A DNA stretch of 22,190 nucleotides from Candidatus Latescibacterota bacterium (GCA_022615275.1 JAKEHA010000022.1:1-22190), one strand, 5' to 3'; shown: positions 7,702-16,194, counted from the first letter of the stretch. Numbers and translations are program-made. The notes: generated by a model from the letters alone, not told the origin.

Positions 7702-8447
7702 GCGTTCCGCGCGCGCTCCCACGCCTTGGCATACTTGAGGAACACGCTGTACGATGACAGCAGACACAACACCAGACCGGGATAGCCGTCGCGAAATCCT
7801 CGCTGCAACGCGTACATGCGCACGAACCGAGACGGCGGGTGCAGCAGCATGTTGAGAAGCGCCGCGCGGCCGCCGCGCTCGACGTACTGGCGGGCACCGC
7901 GCGTCGTGTAGGCGTCGATCTTCTCCATGTGATGCGCGACGTCGCGGTACGGCGTGTGCCGCAAGCGGCCCGAGAGCCACCCGGCCTCGCCCTCGAGCAC
8001 CACTTCCTCGTGCACCCACGCGTCCGGGTAGCGACCGCGCCGGCGGTCGTACAGTCGCAACACCTTGTCGCGTTGCCACCCGCAGCCGCGAATCGTGCGG
8101 CCGAGGTAGTCGCTGCGCCGGCGGATCCAGAACCCGGCGCGCGGCCCCGGATCGAGCGCCTCGATCTCCCCGCGCGTGGATTCGTCCAGCGCTTCGTCCG
8201 CGTCGAGCAAGAGTACCCAGTCGTTGCGCGCGCGCGCTGCCGCCCAGTTCTTCTGGTCGGGCGGCGACGTGTACGGGCGCTGATAGACGACGGACGCCCG
8301 GGTGCGCGCGACACCGACGCTGCCGTCGCCGCTGAACGAATCGACCACGATGACCTCGCCGAATCCGCGCACGCTGTCCAAGCAGCGGGCGAGGTTCGCC
8401 TCCTCGTTGAATGCAGTCACCACGACGCTGATCCGATCGAGGTTCAC
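7698..8447 (-). CDS. GT2 glycosyltransferase, WaaE/LgtF-like
   Basis: A 249-residue family-2 (GT-A) glycosyltransferase. The N-terminal VVVTAFNEEANLARCLDSV (residues 8-26) and VIVVDSFSGDGS (32-43) bind the nucleotide. PPDQKNWAAARARNDWVLLLDADEALD carries the metal-binding DxD (D82/D84) and E85. The QKNWA...NDWVLLLDADE pattern is characteristic of the LPS-core WaaE/KdtX and LgtF group (beta-1,4-glucosyltransferases onto heptose). Chosen start: GTG at 8445-8447, which overlaps the upstream stop in a GTGA and begins right before the domain. A longer version from 8582 would add about 45 Arg-rich residues with no domain match. Likely role: glucose or a similar hexose onto heptose I of the inner core (inference). 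Confidence 0.88.
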   Translation of the reverse strand: MNLDRISVVVTAFNEEANLARCLDSVRGFGEVIVVDSFSGDGSVGVARTRASVVYQRPYTSPPDQKNWAAARARNDWVLLLDADEALDESTRGEIEALDPGPRAGFWIRRRSDYLGRTIRGCGWQRDKVLRLYDRRRGRYPDAWVHEEVVLEGEAGWLSGRLRHTPYRDVAHHMEKIDAYTTRGARQYVERGGRAALLNMLLHPPSRFVRMYALQRGFRDGYPGLVLCLLSSYSVFLKYAKAWERARNA

Positions 8448-9499
8448 GCGTGCGCTTCCCTTCCGAGTGCGCCGAGCACGCGCTGTGTCGCCGCCCACAC
8501 CACGTCGACCGGCACGTCCAGGCACGGCGCCCCGAAGGGACAGGCCGTGCGCCGGCAGGGCGAGCACGACAGACCGCGCCACAGCACGGCGTCAACCGGG
8601 CCGCCCATGTGCCACTCGCGCGGATCGGTGGCGCCGAACACGGTCACCGTCGGTACCCTCACGCACACCGCGAGGTGCTTCAATCCGGAGTCGATCGTTA
8701 CCAGCGCGGCGCACGCGTCCAACAACGCCGGCATGCCCGCGAGCGGAGTCGCCGGCGCCAGGACCGCGGCCCCGCCCGCGTCGCGCACGATCGCGCGCGC
8801 GGTCTCTTCTTCTCCGGGCCCCCACAACACGAGCGCGCGTCGTCCGCTTTCCGCGATGCGCCGCGCCAGAGCCACGAAACGAGTCGTCCCCCACGATTTC
8901 ACCGCTGCGGGCCGGCCCGGGTTGAGTCCCACCAGGGCGCGCGCATCGATGTCGCTGCGCGCGATTCCCTGCGCCGATAGTGCGTCGGTTGTACGCGCGC
9001 GCGCCTCGTCGGAGACCGCAAGGCGGGGTGGCAACGCTTCCGTCGGTGCGGCGCCCACGTGCGCCGCCAGGCGCATGCCCCACTCGATCGGCGTGTGCGG
9101 CACGCGCACGCCGTCGCGAAACTCGCCGCGTGGCACGACGCGGGTGTAAGCGATGCGGCGTCCTCGCACGTCGAAGCCGACACGAACCGGGGCCCCCGAC
9201 GCACACGCCATCAGAGCCGAGCGCGCGCTCCCGTGAAAGTCGATCGCCGCCGACGCGTGCAAGCGTCGTAGCGACGCGTAGAACTCGCGCCACGCACCCG
9301 TGCCGCGGCGCGGGGGCGACAGGAGCATGTCGATGAAATCGAAGGCGCGCATCAACTCCGCGTACGGCGCTTCAACCACGTACGCGATGCGCCGCTCGGG
9401 TCGGTGCGCCTTCAAGGAGCGCAACGTCGCGAGCGCGGCCAGCACGTCGCCCAGCTGGCGCAAGCGAATCGCGAGCAGCCACTCGGCGCGCGGGTTCAT
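8444..9499 (-). CDS. GT9 heptosyltransferase-family glycosyltransferase
   Basis: A 351-residue ADP-heptose:LPS heptosyltransferase-family protein. RLRQLGDVLAALATL at the N-terminus holds the conserved Gly-Asp (D18), whose equivalent in WaaC is the catalytic base. NPGRPAAVKSWGTTRFVALA and TIDSGLKHLAVCVRVPTVTVFGATDP form the ADP-sugar site. A four-cysteine group, CSPCRRTACPFGAPC, follows. The start ATG (9497-9499) overlaps the upstream stop (ATGA); an in-frame extension to 9673 is antisense-like and rejected. It is one of four GT9 genes in the window and is most like the 'RfaQ/heptosyltransferase III' type in general look, though I cannot assign its linkage. It works at the cytoplasmic face before MsbA export. 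Confidence 0.88.
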   Translation of the reverse strand: MNPRAEWLLAIRLRQLGDVLAALATLRSLKAHRPERRIAYVVEAPYAELMRAFDFIDMLLSPPRRGTGAWREFYASLRRLHASAAIDFHGSARSALMACASGAPVRVGFDVRGRRIAYTRVVPRGEFRDGVRVPHTPIEWGMRLAAHVGAAPTEALPPRLAVSDEARARTTDALSAQGIARSDIDARALVGLNPGRPAAVKSWGTTRFVALARRIAESGRRALVLWGPGEEETARAIVRDAGGAAVLAPATPLAGMPALLDACAALVTIDSGLKHLAVCVRVPTVTVFGATDPREWHMGGPVDAVLWRGLSCSPCRRTACPFGAPCLDVPVDVVWAATQRVLGALGREAHA

Positions 9500-10563
9500 C
9501 GGGATCCCTTCGCCTGGGCCAGCGCGTCGCGCAGGTTGCGCGCGACTGCGTCGGCCGTGAGTTCGTTCAAGCAGCGCGTGTGCCCGAGCGGGCACTCGTG
9601 GCGGTGGCACGGCCGGCACTCGACGTCTATGTACGCGGCCCGGTACGGCCCCGCCCCCGCGTACGGGAACCATACTTCCGGCTCACTGCTCCCGAAGATA
9701 CCCACGGTCGGGGTTCCCACCGCCGCGGCGACGTGCATGACGCCGCCGTCGCACGCGATCATCGCATCCAAACGGGAGATCACAGCCGCTACGGTTCGAA
9801 TCGGAAGCACCTCCAGAAACGCGGTGCGCGCCGTCGTCTGCGACCGCACGCGCTCGGTGGCCTGGCACTCCTCGGGTCCCGTGAACACCACGACTTCCGC
9901 GTCCAATTCATTCTCTAGAATGCGAATCAAATCGACGAACTTCTCCGCCGGCCAGCGCTTGACCGACCACTTGCCGCCCGGATGAACGCCGATCCGCTTG
10001 CGCGCGTCCCCGGCGGCGGCTCCACCCAAATGGTGCGCAAGCAACGCATCCGCCGCCGCGGCCTCGTCGGGTTGGATGGAGAGCGACGGCTTGGGCGCGG
10101 GGCGGGTCGCGTCGAGTCCCAGCGGAACGCCGTAGCGCATGAACACGTCGGTGACGCGACGCACGTCGCGCGGCACGACGATCGGGTGCGTATAGAGATG
10201 CCGCCGGCCGCGGCGGTTTCCCCCGACGCGCACGCGCGCCCCCGTCGACCACGAGAGCCAGGCGCTCCTTGGGTTCGAGTAAAGGTCGATCACTGCCCGA
10301 TAGCTACGTGTACGCAATGAACTTACCAGCGATGCCGTGGCGCGCACGCCGTCGCTCTGGGTCCACACGCGCGTCAAGCGGGGGTCGCGGGAGAGCAGAT
10401 CGGTTGCGGGACGCCGCGAGAGGTAATCGACTTCCAGGCCGGGCCAGCGGGCACGCAATGCATCGACCAGCGGGAGGGACAGCACCACGTCGCCCAGGTA
10501 GTCCAGGCGGGTCACCAGCAATCGGTCACCGGTGCACAGCTCCGGCGCACGCGCGGGCGTCAT
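9496..10563 (-). CDS. GT9 heptosyltransferase-family glycosyltransferase
   Basis: A 355-residue GT9 protein. RLDYLGDVVLSLPLVDALR contains the Gly-Asp pair (D25). GVHPGGKWSVKRWPAEKFVDLI is the phosphate/heptose-binding Lys region (K-W-S-V-K-R-W). CDGGVMHVAAAVGTPTVGIFGSSEPEVWFPY matches the conserved donor-site motif near the C-terminus, and CRPCHRHECPLGHTRC is a four-cysteine group. Its ATG overlaps the stop of rfaE2 by 4 bases and its own stop overlaps the next GT9 gene, so the three genes are almost certainly co-translated. Being next to ADP-heptose synthesis genes supports ADP-heptose as donor, but the acceptor (heptose I, II or an outer-core sugar) is unresolved. Confidence 0.9.
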   Translation of the reverse strand: MTPARAPELCTGDRLLVTRLDYLGDVVLSLPLVDALRARWPGLEVDYLSRRPATDLLSRDPRLTRVWTQSDGVRATASLVSSLRTRSYRAVIDLYSNPRSAWLSWSTGARVRVGGNRRGRRHLYTHPIVVPRDVRRVTDVFMRYGVPLGLDATRPAPKPSLSIQPDEAAAADALLAHHLGGAAAGDARKRIGVHPGGKWSVKRWPAEKFVDLIRILENELDAEVVVFTGPEECQATERVRSQTTARTAFLEVLPIRTVAAVISRLDAMIACDGGVMHVAAAVGTPTVGIFGSSEPEVWFPYAGAGPYRAAYIDVECRPCHRHECPLGHTRCLNELTADAVARNLRDALAQAKGSR

Positions 10564-11072
10564 GCCGCGGGCTCACCCGGGTCGCGCGAGCGCTCCGTCG
10601 CGCGCAAGCGCGCGACCACCTCGCGCGACGCGTGCGTCTTGGCGTCTCCGGTAATCACGGTTTCGATGCCGAGGCGTTCGGCCACACCGCGCTCCGGCAC
10701 CGTCTCGGTCGTATAGTCGGTTCCTTTGGCGTGCACGTGCGGTCGCAGCGCCTCCAGGATCATCGACACGTCGTCTTCCCCGAACACGAGCACCGCGTCG
10801 ACGCACGCGAGCGCGCCGACCAAGCGCGCGCGGTCGGCGGCCGCGACCGCGGGCCGGCCTTCGCCCTTCAGACGGCGCGCGCCGGCGTCGTCGTTGACCG
10901 CCACCACGAGGAAGTCGCCGTGCGACTTGGCGTCGCGGAGGTAGCGCGTGTGCCCGACGTGCAACGGGTCGAAGCAGCCGTTGGCGAGCACGACGCGTCG
11001 CGGACGCGCTTCGGCCACGAACGAGCGGACGCCCTCCACATCCGTGAACACCGGAGCGCGCGCTTGCTTCAT
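10560..11072 (-). CDS. rfaE2: D-glycero-beta-D-manno-heptose 1-phosphate adenylyltransferase
   Basis: A 170-residue cytidylyltransferase-fold enzyme that uses ATP to turn heptose 1-phosphate into ADP-heptose, equivalent to the C-terminal domain of E. coli HldE. The nucleotide-binding NGCFDPLHVGHTRYL carries the HxGH motif (HVGH). VVAVNDDAGARRLKG and KGTDYTTETVPERG are further family hallmarks, the last matching the usual KG.DY..ETV signature. The length is normal for a stand-alone RfaE2. The ATG at 11070-11072 overlaps the rfaE1 stop by 4 bases, so kinase and nucleotidyltransferase are separate chains made from coupled genes. The frame is open further upstream (to 11609), but that is antisense to rfaE1 and not coding. 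Confidence 0.94.
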   Translation of the reverse strand: MKQARAPVFTDVEGVRSFVAEARPRRVVLANGCFDPLHVGHTRYLRDAKSHGDFLVVAVNDDAGARRLKGEGRPAVAAADRARLVGALACVDAVLVFGEDDVSMILEALRPHVHAKGTDYTTETVPERGVAERLGIETVITGDAKTHASREVVARLRATERSRDPGEPAA

Positions 11073-12073
11073 GCCGACTCCCCTTCCGACTCGATGACCG
11101 CGCGCATCTCCGACAAAGACGCGGTCGCCGTCCCGCGCTTCATCACGACGATCGAGGCGGCGAACGTGGCCATGCGCGCGGCTTCCTCGAGGGAGGCGCC
11201 CGCGGCGAGCGAAAGGGCGACGACGGCCGAGACGGTATCGCCCGCGCCGGTGACGTCGGTCGCCTGGTGTGTGCCCGCGATGCCGATGGTGGAGATTCGC
11301 CCGCGCTCGTCGCACACGACCATGCCCTTGCTCCCGCGCGTCACGATCAGGTTCGCGATGCCCGTCTGCGCGAGCGAGCGCTGCAAGCGCGCGGCGTCCA
11401 ACAGATCCGCTTCGCGCTCCAATCCCAGCGCGGACATGGCTTCCACTTCGTTGGGAGTCGCGACCGTGGCGCCGCGAAACGCAAAGGCCCGGTAGCGACT
11501 GTCGACGACCACCGCTACCCCCCGCGCGCGCGAGGCCTCGATCGCACCCGCCGCTACTTCGTCGGTGAGCACTCCCAGGCCGTAGTCGGCCAGAAGAACG
11601 GCGTCGCACGACGCCGACGCCGCCTGCACGGCGTCGAGCAGGGTGGCGCGTGCCGAGGCGTCCAACTCGACGCGGTGCGAACGGTCCACGCGCGCCACTT
11701 GCTGCTTCTGCGCGTTCATCTCACCGGCCATGATGCGCAGCTTGAGGGACGTCGCCGCGCGCGGCAGCGAGATCAGCCACGCCGTGTCGACCCCGCGCTC
11801 GCGCAAGAGCGTCACCAGTGCGTCGGCCTCGCGGTCCGCGCCCACCACACCGACCGCGACCGCGGTCCCGCCCAGCGCGGTCACGTTCTGAGCGGCGTTC
11901 GCGGCCCCGCCGGGGTGGTACACCGTCTCTTGGTAGTCGACGACGACGATGGGGGCTTCGCGGGAAACGCGCGCCGTCGTCCCGAGCATGTACTGATCGA
12001 GGAGAAAATCGCCCACCACGGCGATGCGCCGGGTGGCGAATGCATCGAGCAAACTATGAAAACGACCTGGCAT
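11069..12073 (-). CDS. rfaE1: D-glycero-beta-D-manno-heptose-7-phosphate kinase
   Basis: A 334-residue PfkB/ribokinase-family sugar kinase that phosphorylates heptose 7-phosphate at C1, equivalent to the N-terminal domain of HldE. RIAVVGDFLLDQYMLG, VYHPGGAANAAQNVTALGG (first PfkB signature) and DVTGAGDTVSAVVALSLAAG (second signature, catalytic base D279) are all present. LLADYGLGVLTDEV and VATPNEVEAM lie between them. The ATG at 12071-12073 is preferred because it puts VVGD at the usual distance from the N-terminus. An ATG at 12157 would add 28 residues without family similarity. No good Shine-Dalgarno is visible for either. A 99-base gap separates it from waaF, the widest gap within the LPS part of the run. 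Confidence 0.94.
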   Translation of the reverse strand: MPGRFHSLLDAFATRRIAVVGDFLLDQYMLGTTARVSREAPIVVVDYQETVYHPGGAANAAQNVTALGGTAVAVGVVGADREADALVTLLRERGVDTAWLISLPRAATSLKLRIMAGEMNAQKQQVARVDRSHRVELDASARATLLDAVQAASASCDAVLLADYGLGVLTDEVAAGAIEASRARGVAVVVDSRYRAFAFRGATVATPNEVEAMSALGLEREADLLDAARLQRSLAQTGIANLIVTRGSKGMVVCDERGRISTIGIAGTHQATDVTGAGDTVSAVVALSLAAGASLEEAARMATFAASIVVMKRGTATASLSEMRAVIESEGESA

Positions 12074-12172
12074 GTGGATAACCGCGACTGTTTCGCCGCG
12101 AACGGGATAGTAGCCCAGCCTCGCCCCGCCGGGCGACGGCTTTCTGGGAGCCCGCAAGACGGCCTTCGCGGC
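12074..12172 (-). other. 99-base gap between waaF and rfaE1
   Basis: This is the largest spacer within the LPS-core run. On the minus strand it holds a small GGCC-GCGAA-GGCC hairpin right after the waaF stop and a TACTAT hexamer about 20-25 bases before the rfaE1 ATG, which matches the -10 consensus at 4 of 6 positions but has no recognisable -35. An internal promoter is possible but weakly supported. I see no other gene. Confidence 0.25.
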
Positions 12173-13201
12173 CTAGGAACTCGTGAGCGCGCGCACGTTC
12201 GCGAGCACGTCCGCGGGCTCGATGCCGTTGAAGCACTCGAGCTGCGTGGGGCAGGTGCGCCGGAAGCACGGGTTGCAGTGGACCTTGTGCTGCAGGATGC
12301 GGACGCGATCGCCCAGCGGCGCCGTCCACTCTGGAGACGTCGAACCGAACAGGACCACGGCCGGCACCCCCAACGATGCCGCCACGTGGGGCGCACCGCT
12401 GTCGTTGGCGAGCACGGCGCGCGCGCCTTCCACGAGCGCGAAGAATTCGCCCAGCGTCGTATCGCCCGCGAGGTCTGCGATTCCGGCGATGCCGTCGCGG
12501 ATGCGCGCGCACACCGCTCGGTCGCCGGCGCTCCCCGACAACACCACCCGCGAATCGCGCGCCAACCCCTCGCACACGCGCCGGTAGCGCTCCCAGGGCC
12601 ACGACTTGGCCGGACCATAGGCCGCCCCCGGTACCACCAGCACGTAGGATCCGCGCGCCACGCCGTGGCGCGCGAGCACGTGGTCGAGTTTCGATCGGTC
12701 CTCGTCGGAAACGCGCAGGCGCGCGCGAGGGCTGCGCGCCGTCTCGGCGCGCGTCGCACCCGCGAGCGCGAGATCCATCAGCGCGGCGTAACTCTTGCTC
12801 AGGTGAACGGTCCGCGGTGCGGGCGCCGGCGCGCGCGTCAAGAGGGCCCGGCGTCCGTCGCCGGCCGAGCCCACTCGCTCGCGCACGCGCGCCAGCCACG
12901 CGGGAATCGCACTCGAGAACGACGGCGGCAGCACGACGACGGCGTGCGCCCCGTAATCGCGCAGCGCGCGCGTTCGCGCACGAATGCGCGCGCCCCGTCC
13001 ACCGCGTGCGTCCGCTTGAATCTCGCCCACGCCCTCCACACCCCAGTACACGCGCGCGGTGTACGCTGAAGCGACGACCGCGAGTTCCCAACCGCTCACC
13101 GATGCGACGCGGTCCACGGCGGGCAGGCTCATGACGGCGTCGCCGAGCCAGTTGGGCGCCACCATCACCAGGCGCCGGATCGATCCGGCGGAGGCGCTCA
13201 T
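12173..13201 (-). CDS. waaF: ADP-heptose--LPS heptosyltransferase II
   Basis: A 342-residue GT9 enzyme expected to add the second heptose to Hep-Kdo2-lipid A at the cytoplasmic face of the inner membrane. RRLVMVAPNWLGDAVMSLPAVDRV is the WaaF-type N-terminus, with the catalytic-position Asp D21. VVPGAAYGPAKSWPWERYRRV is the WaaF-specific binding loop (PGA..GPAK.WP). NDSGAPHVAASLGVPAVVLFGSTSPEWT is the C-terminal donor site, followed by CNPCFRRTCPTQLEC. These set it apart from the other GT9 genes nearby. The ATG at 13199-13201 overlaps the msbA stop by 4 bases, coupling core completion to export. Product assignment is good, though strict heptosyltransferase II specificity is inferred from family motifs. 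Confidence 0.9.
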   Translation of the reverse strand: MSASAGSIRRLVMVAPNWLGDAVMSLPAVDRVASVSGWELAVVASAYTARVYWGVEGVGEIQADARGGRGARIRARTRALRDYGAHAVVVLPPSFSSAIPAWLARVRERVGSAGDGRRALLTRAPAPAPRTVHLSKSYAALMDLALAGATRAETARSPRARLRVSDEDRSKLDHVLARHGVARGSYVLVVPGAAYGPAKSWPWERYRRVCEGLARDSRVVLSGSAGDRAVCARIRDGIAGIADLAGDTTLGEFFALVEGARAVLANDSGAPHVAASLGVPAVVLFGSTSPEWTAPLGDRVRILQHKVHCNPCFRRTCPTQLECFNGIEPADVLANVRALTSS

Positions 13202-15039
13202 GCGTTCGCGTGACCGAATTGCAGCTGGTAGAGGCGGTGGTAGGTGCCGTTCTTGGTCATCAGCTCGGCGTGCGTCCCGTGCTCGGTCAAGCGGCCGCGC
13301 TCGAGGACGAGGATCTTGTCGGCGTGGCGAATGGTCGACAAGCGGTGCGCGATGACGAACGTCGTCCGGCCCGCAAACAGGCGCTCCATCGCCTCCTGCA
13401 CCAGACGCTCGCTCTCGCTGTCCAAGGCGCTGGTGGCTTCGTCGAAGATGAGGATGGCGGGGTCGCGCAGGATCGCGCGCGCAATCGCGATGCGCTGGCG
13501 CTGGCCGCCCGAGAGCTGCGCGCCCCGGTCGCCCACCACGGTGTCGTAGCCGTCCGGAAACTCGACGATGAAGTCGTGCGCGTTGGCGGCGCGCGACGCG
13601 CGCTCGACCGCTTCCCTTGTGGCATTCGGGCTCCCGTAGGTGATGTTCTGGTAGATCGAGTCGTTGAATAGGATCGTCTCCTGGGTGACGATGCCCATGA
13701 GCCCGCGCAGCGATGAGAGCGAGAACGCGCGCGTGTCGACACCGTCGATCGTGATGCGGCCCGCGGTGGGCAGGTAGAAACGCGGTATCAAGTCGACCAG
13801 CGTGGTCTTTCCGGCCCCGCTCGACCCGACGATGGCGACCACTTCGCCCTTCCCGGCCGCGAAGCTCACCTCGCGCAGGACGGTTTCCCCCGCCACATAC
13901 TCGAACGACACGTTCTCGAACCGCACGTCGCTCGCGAACGCGGCCATCTGGTTGCCCTCGACCGCGTGCTCCTTGGCCACGTCCAGGAGGTCGAACACGC
14001 GCTGCGCGGACGCATTGGCCTGCTGGACCACGGTGCTCAGGCGGCTCAAGTTCTTGAGCGGGCTGACCACGAATAGCATGGCGGCGACGAACATCACCAA
14101 ATTCTCGGCCGGGAGGCCGCCCGAGATCACGCGCTGGCCGCCGTACCACAGCACGACGGCGAACGACACCGTGCCCAGCAACTCGGAGGTGGGGGCCGAG
14201 AGCGCGCCGTACATCTGCATGCGAATGTAGTGCATCATGTGCCGGTAGCTGTGGCGTCCGAAGCGCTCCTGCTCGTGCGCGCGCGTGTCGAAAGCCTTGA
14301 CCACGCGCACGCCCGCGATGGTCTCTTCGAGGCTCGCGGTCATGTCCGCCATGCCCTCTTGCGCCCGGCGGCTCCGGCGCTTGAGCTTCTTCCCCACCCA
14401 GTTGATGAGAACCACGTTCAACGGAACCACGCACAATACCAACAAGGTGAGCCGCCACGACACCGTCAGCAGAATGGTGAGTGCGAGCATCGTCATGAGC
14501 ACGTTGCGCAGGACACTCGCCGCCACCCCGATCACGGCACCCCGCAGCATGGAGACGTCGTGGGTCACCTTGGAGATCAAGTGTCCCGCGCGCTCGCGGT
14601 CGAAGTACGACAACGGCAAATCCAGAATGTGCGCATACACGTCGCGCCGAATCCGAAACAGAACGCGCTGCTCCAAATACTCGGTGAAATACGTCTGCAC
14701 GTACCCGAAGATGTTCTTCGCGATCATGAGCGCGATCAGGAGCCAGATGAAGCGCGCCAGCCGCTCGTCGGCGTCGCCCGCGTACATCCAGCCCTCGAAA
14801 GAGGCCTTGACCTCGACGCGCGTTTCCTCGATGAAGCGCGGGAGCGGCAGCCCCTCGCTGGTCTCGCCCGGGAGCGACGACGCGGGTGCGTCGCGCTCCA
14901 GGATCACGCGCAAGAAGGGCGGGATCAGGGTCAGCGACACCCCCGAGAGCGAGGCGAACAACATGATGGTCAGCGACAACACCAGCATGCGCGGCCAGTA
15001 GGGCCGCACGTAGGCGAGCAGGCGACGATAGGTACTCAT
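13198..15039 (-). CDS. msbA: Lipid A export ABC transporter (half-transporter, MsbA-like)
   Basis: A 613-residue fused membrane plus ATPase half-transporter that dimerises to flip lipid A-core across the inner membrane. Six hydrophobic helices lie in residues 17-330. The nucleotide-binding domain has Walker A GSSGAGKTT (K411), signature LSGGQRQR (from L509), Walker B ILIFDE (D533, E534), D-loop SALD and switch His H565. A roughly 50-residue segment between helices 1 and 2 (about residues 45-92, acidic and Pro/Ser-rich) is longer than in E. coli MsbA. The ATG at 15037-15039 follows a 60-base gap, and the stop overlaps waaF. The LPS context supports MsbA, although generic multidrug exporters of the same family look similar. 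Confidence 0.88.
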   Translation of the reverse strand: MSTYRRLLAYVRPYWPRMLVLSLTIMLFASLSGVSLTLIPPFLRVILERDAPASSLPGETSEGLPLPRFIEETRVEVKASFEGWMYAGDADERLARFIWLLIALMIAKNIFGYVQTYFTEYLEQRVLFRIRRDVYAHILDLPLSYFDRERAGHLISKVTHDVSMLRGAVIGVAASVLRNVLMTMLALTILLTVSWRLTLLVLCVVPLNVVLINWVGKKLKRRSRRAQEGMADMTASLEETIAGVRVVKAFDTRAHEQERFGRHSYRHMMHYIRMQMYGALSAPTSELLGTVSFAVVLWYGGQRVISGGLPAENLVMFVAAMLFVVSPLKNLSRLSTVVQQANASAQRVFDLLDVAKEHAVEGNQMAAFASDVRFENVSFEYVAGETVLREVSFAAGKGEVVAIVGSSGAGKTTLVDLIPRFYLPTAGRITIDGVDTRAFSLSSLRGLMGIVTQETILFNDSIYQNITYGSPNATREAVERASRAANAHDFIVEFPDGYDTVVGDRGAQLSGGQRQRIAIARAILRDPAILIFDEATSALDSESERLVQEAMERLFAGRTTFVIAHRLSTIRHADKILVLERGRLTEHGTHAELMTKNGTYHRLYQLQFGHANA

Positions 15040-15047
15040 GGGATCAC

Positions 15048-15060
15048 GCCCCGGCGGGGC
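15048..15060. repeat. Small GC hairpin just before msbA
   Basis: GCCCC-GGC-GGGGC is a perfect 5-bp stem with a 3-base loop, ending 9 bases before the msbA ATG on the minus strand. The only purine-rich stretch in Shine-Dalgarno position (GGGG) lies within one arm, so the hairpin could lower ribosome access. With stems this short in GC-rich DNA, chance is quite possible. Confidence 0.3.
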
Positions 15061-15099
15061 CGGGACGACGGCAAATATGGAGGATCGAGGCCGCGCGCG

Positions 15100-16194
15100 C
15101 TAGCGCTGCTGCGCGAGGTGGAGCATGGTGTCGATCTTGGAGCAGACTTCGTCCACGGACACCTGCTGGCCGCGGACCCCTTGGATGATCTGAACCCACG
15201 GGGTGGACTTTGGAAACCAGTTGGCGGCATCGAAGCGCGTGAAGAACCCGATCGTCGGCAAGCGCATGCTCACCGCAAAGTGGAAATAGTCGGTATTGCC
15301 CGCCAAGACTAGACTCGCGCGGGACAGGAGCGCAAGCGCTTCCTTGACGTTGCGCGGCTCGACGTCGATGACCGAGCCCTTGACCTGGGAGCGAAAACGC
15401 GCCATCCCCTTCGCGTCCAGGTTGTTCGACAAGATGAGAATCTTGGCGCCGTGACGGCGGGCCACCTCGTTGACGACGTGGGCGAAGGCCGCCTCCACCA
15501 GGCGGTGGTTCCCCTTGCCCATGCCCGGGTCGACCGCGATCAGCATGGTGTCCTTGTTGGGGCTGCGGAAGTGGATCATCTGCGTCGCCCAGCGCACGTC
15601 GGCTTCCGGCAGTTTCCAGGCCGGAATCGAGTCGCCCGGGCTCTGCCCCAGAACGCTCAAGTACGACAGCGCGCGCGGCGCCTCGTATTCGACTTTGCGC
15701 GACGCGCGGATCTCGCAGTTGACGAACGGGTACGTGAACGTTTGCTGGAATCCGATGCGGAGCCGCGCCTTCGACACGAGCACCACCAGGGAGCGTGCCA
15801 GGCTGAACTCGTGCCCCAAGAGGAACACGATGTCGAAGCCGCGCGTCTTGATGCGACGCAGCAGCGCGAAATAGGTACTGGAGAGCAGCGACAGGTGTTC
15901 CGGCTCGTAGCTGATCATCTCGTTGATCGGCTCGAGGGTACGAATCAGCTCTCCGTTGCCCTCTCGCACCAGCACGGTGACGCGCATGCCCGGATAGCGC
16001 CGCTTGAGGTGGTTCAGGATGGGGGCGAAGAACAACAGCTCGGTCAAGTCGCCCGAGTCGACGACCAGCACGCGGCTCTGGTTGTTGATGTCGCCGGGAA
16101 GCGAGAAGCTGGCCTGACCGACCATGCGCGAAAACAACGGGGTCAGGATACCGACCATCTGGTCGCGGCGGTGGGTCAGAGTCGTCGTGGACAC
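15100..16194 (-). CDS. Divergent GT9-like (heptosyltransferase-fold) protein
   Basis: A 364-residue protein with GT9-like layout but altered motifs. An extra 40-residue N-terminal stretch precedes RVLVVDSGDLTELLFFAPIL, where Gly-Asp (D49) is kept but the usual preceding Leu is Ser. The phosphate loop reads AVDPGMGKGNHRLVEAAF, and the donor-site motif reads AGNTDYFHFAVSMRLPTIGFFTRFD instead of the usual DSG..H.A. The C-terminal cysteine group of the three other GT9 proteins is absent. The GTG start at 16192-16194 is supported by GGAG eight bases upstream (16203-16206). It sits between lon and msbA, with gaps of 72 and 60 bases. A glycosyltransferase acting on lipid A-core is plausible; donor unknown, and loss of activity cannot be excluded. 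Confidence 0.8.
   Translation of the reverse strand: MSTTTLTHRRDQMVGILTPLFSRMVGQASFSLPGDINNQSRVLVVDSGDLTELLFFAPILNHLKRRYPGMRVTVLVREGNGELIRTLEPINEMISYEPEHLSLLSSTYFALLRRIKTRGFDIVFLLGHEFSLARSLVVLVSKARLRIGFQQTFTYPFVNCEIRASRKVEYEAPRALSYLSVLGQSPGDSIPAWKLPEADVRWATQMIHFRSPNKDTMLIAVDPGMGKGNHRLVEAAFAHVVNEVARRHGAKILILSNNLDAKGMARFRSQVKGSVIDVEPRNVKEALALLSRASLVLAGNTDYFHFAVSMRLPTIGFFTRFDAANWFPKSTPWVQIIQGVRGQQVSVDEVCSKIDTMLHLAQQR

Noticed and set aside
8150..8166. GATCGAG-CGC-CTCGATC inverted repeat
   Set aside because: It lies inside the GT2 coding sequence, encodes conserved-looking protein, and is short enough to arise by chance.
12074..12157. 28-residue extension of RfaE1
   Set aside because: It puts the PfkB core too far from the N-terminus and adds low-complexity residues; however, no good ribosome-binding site is visible for the shorter form either.
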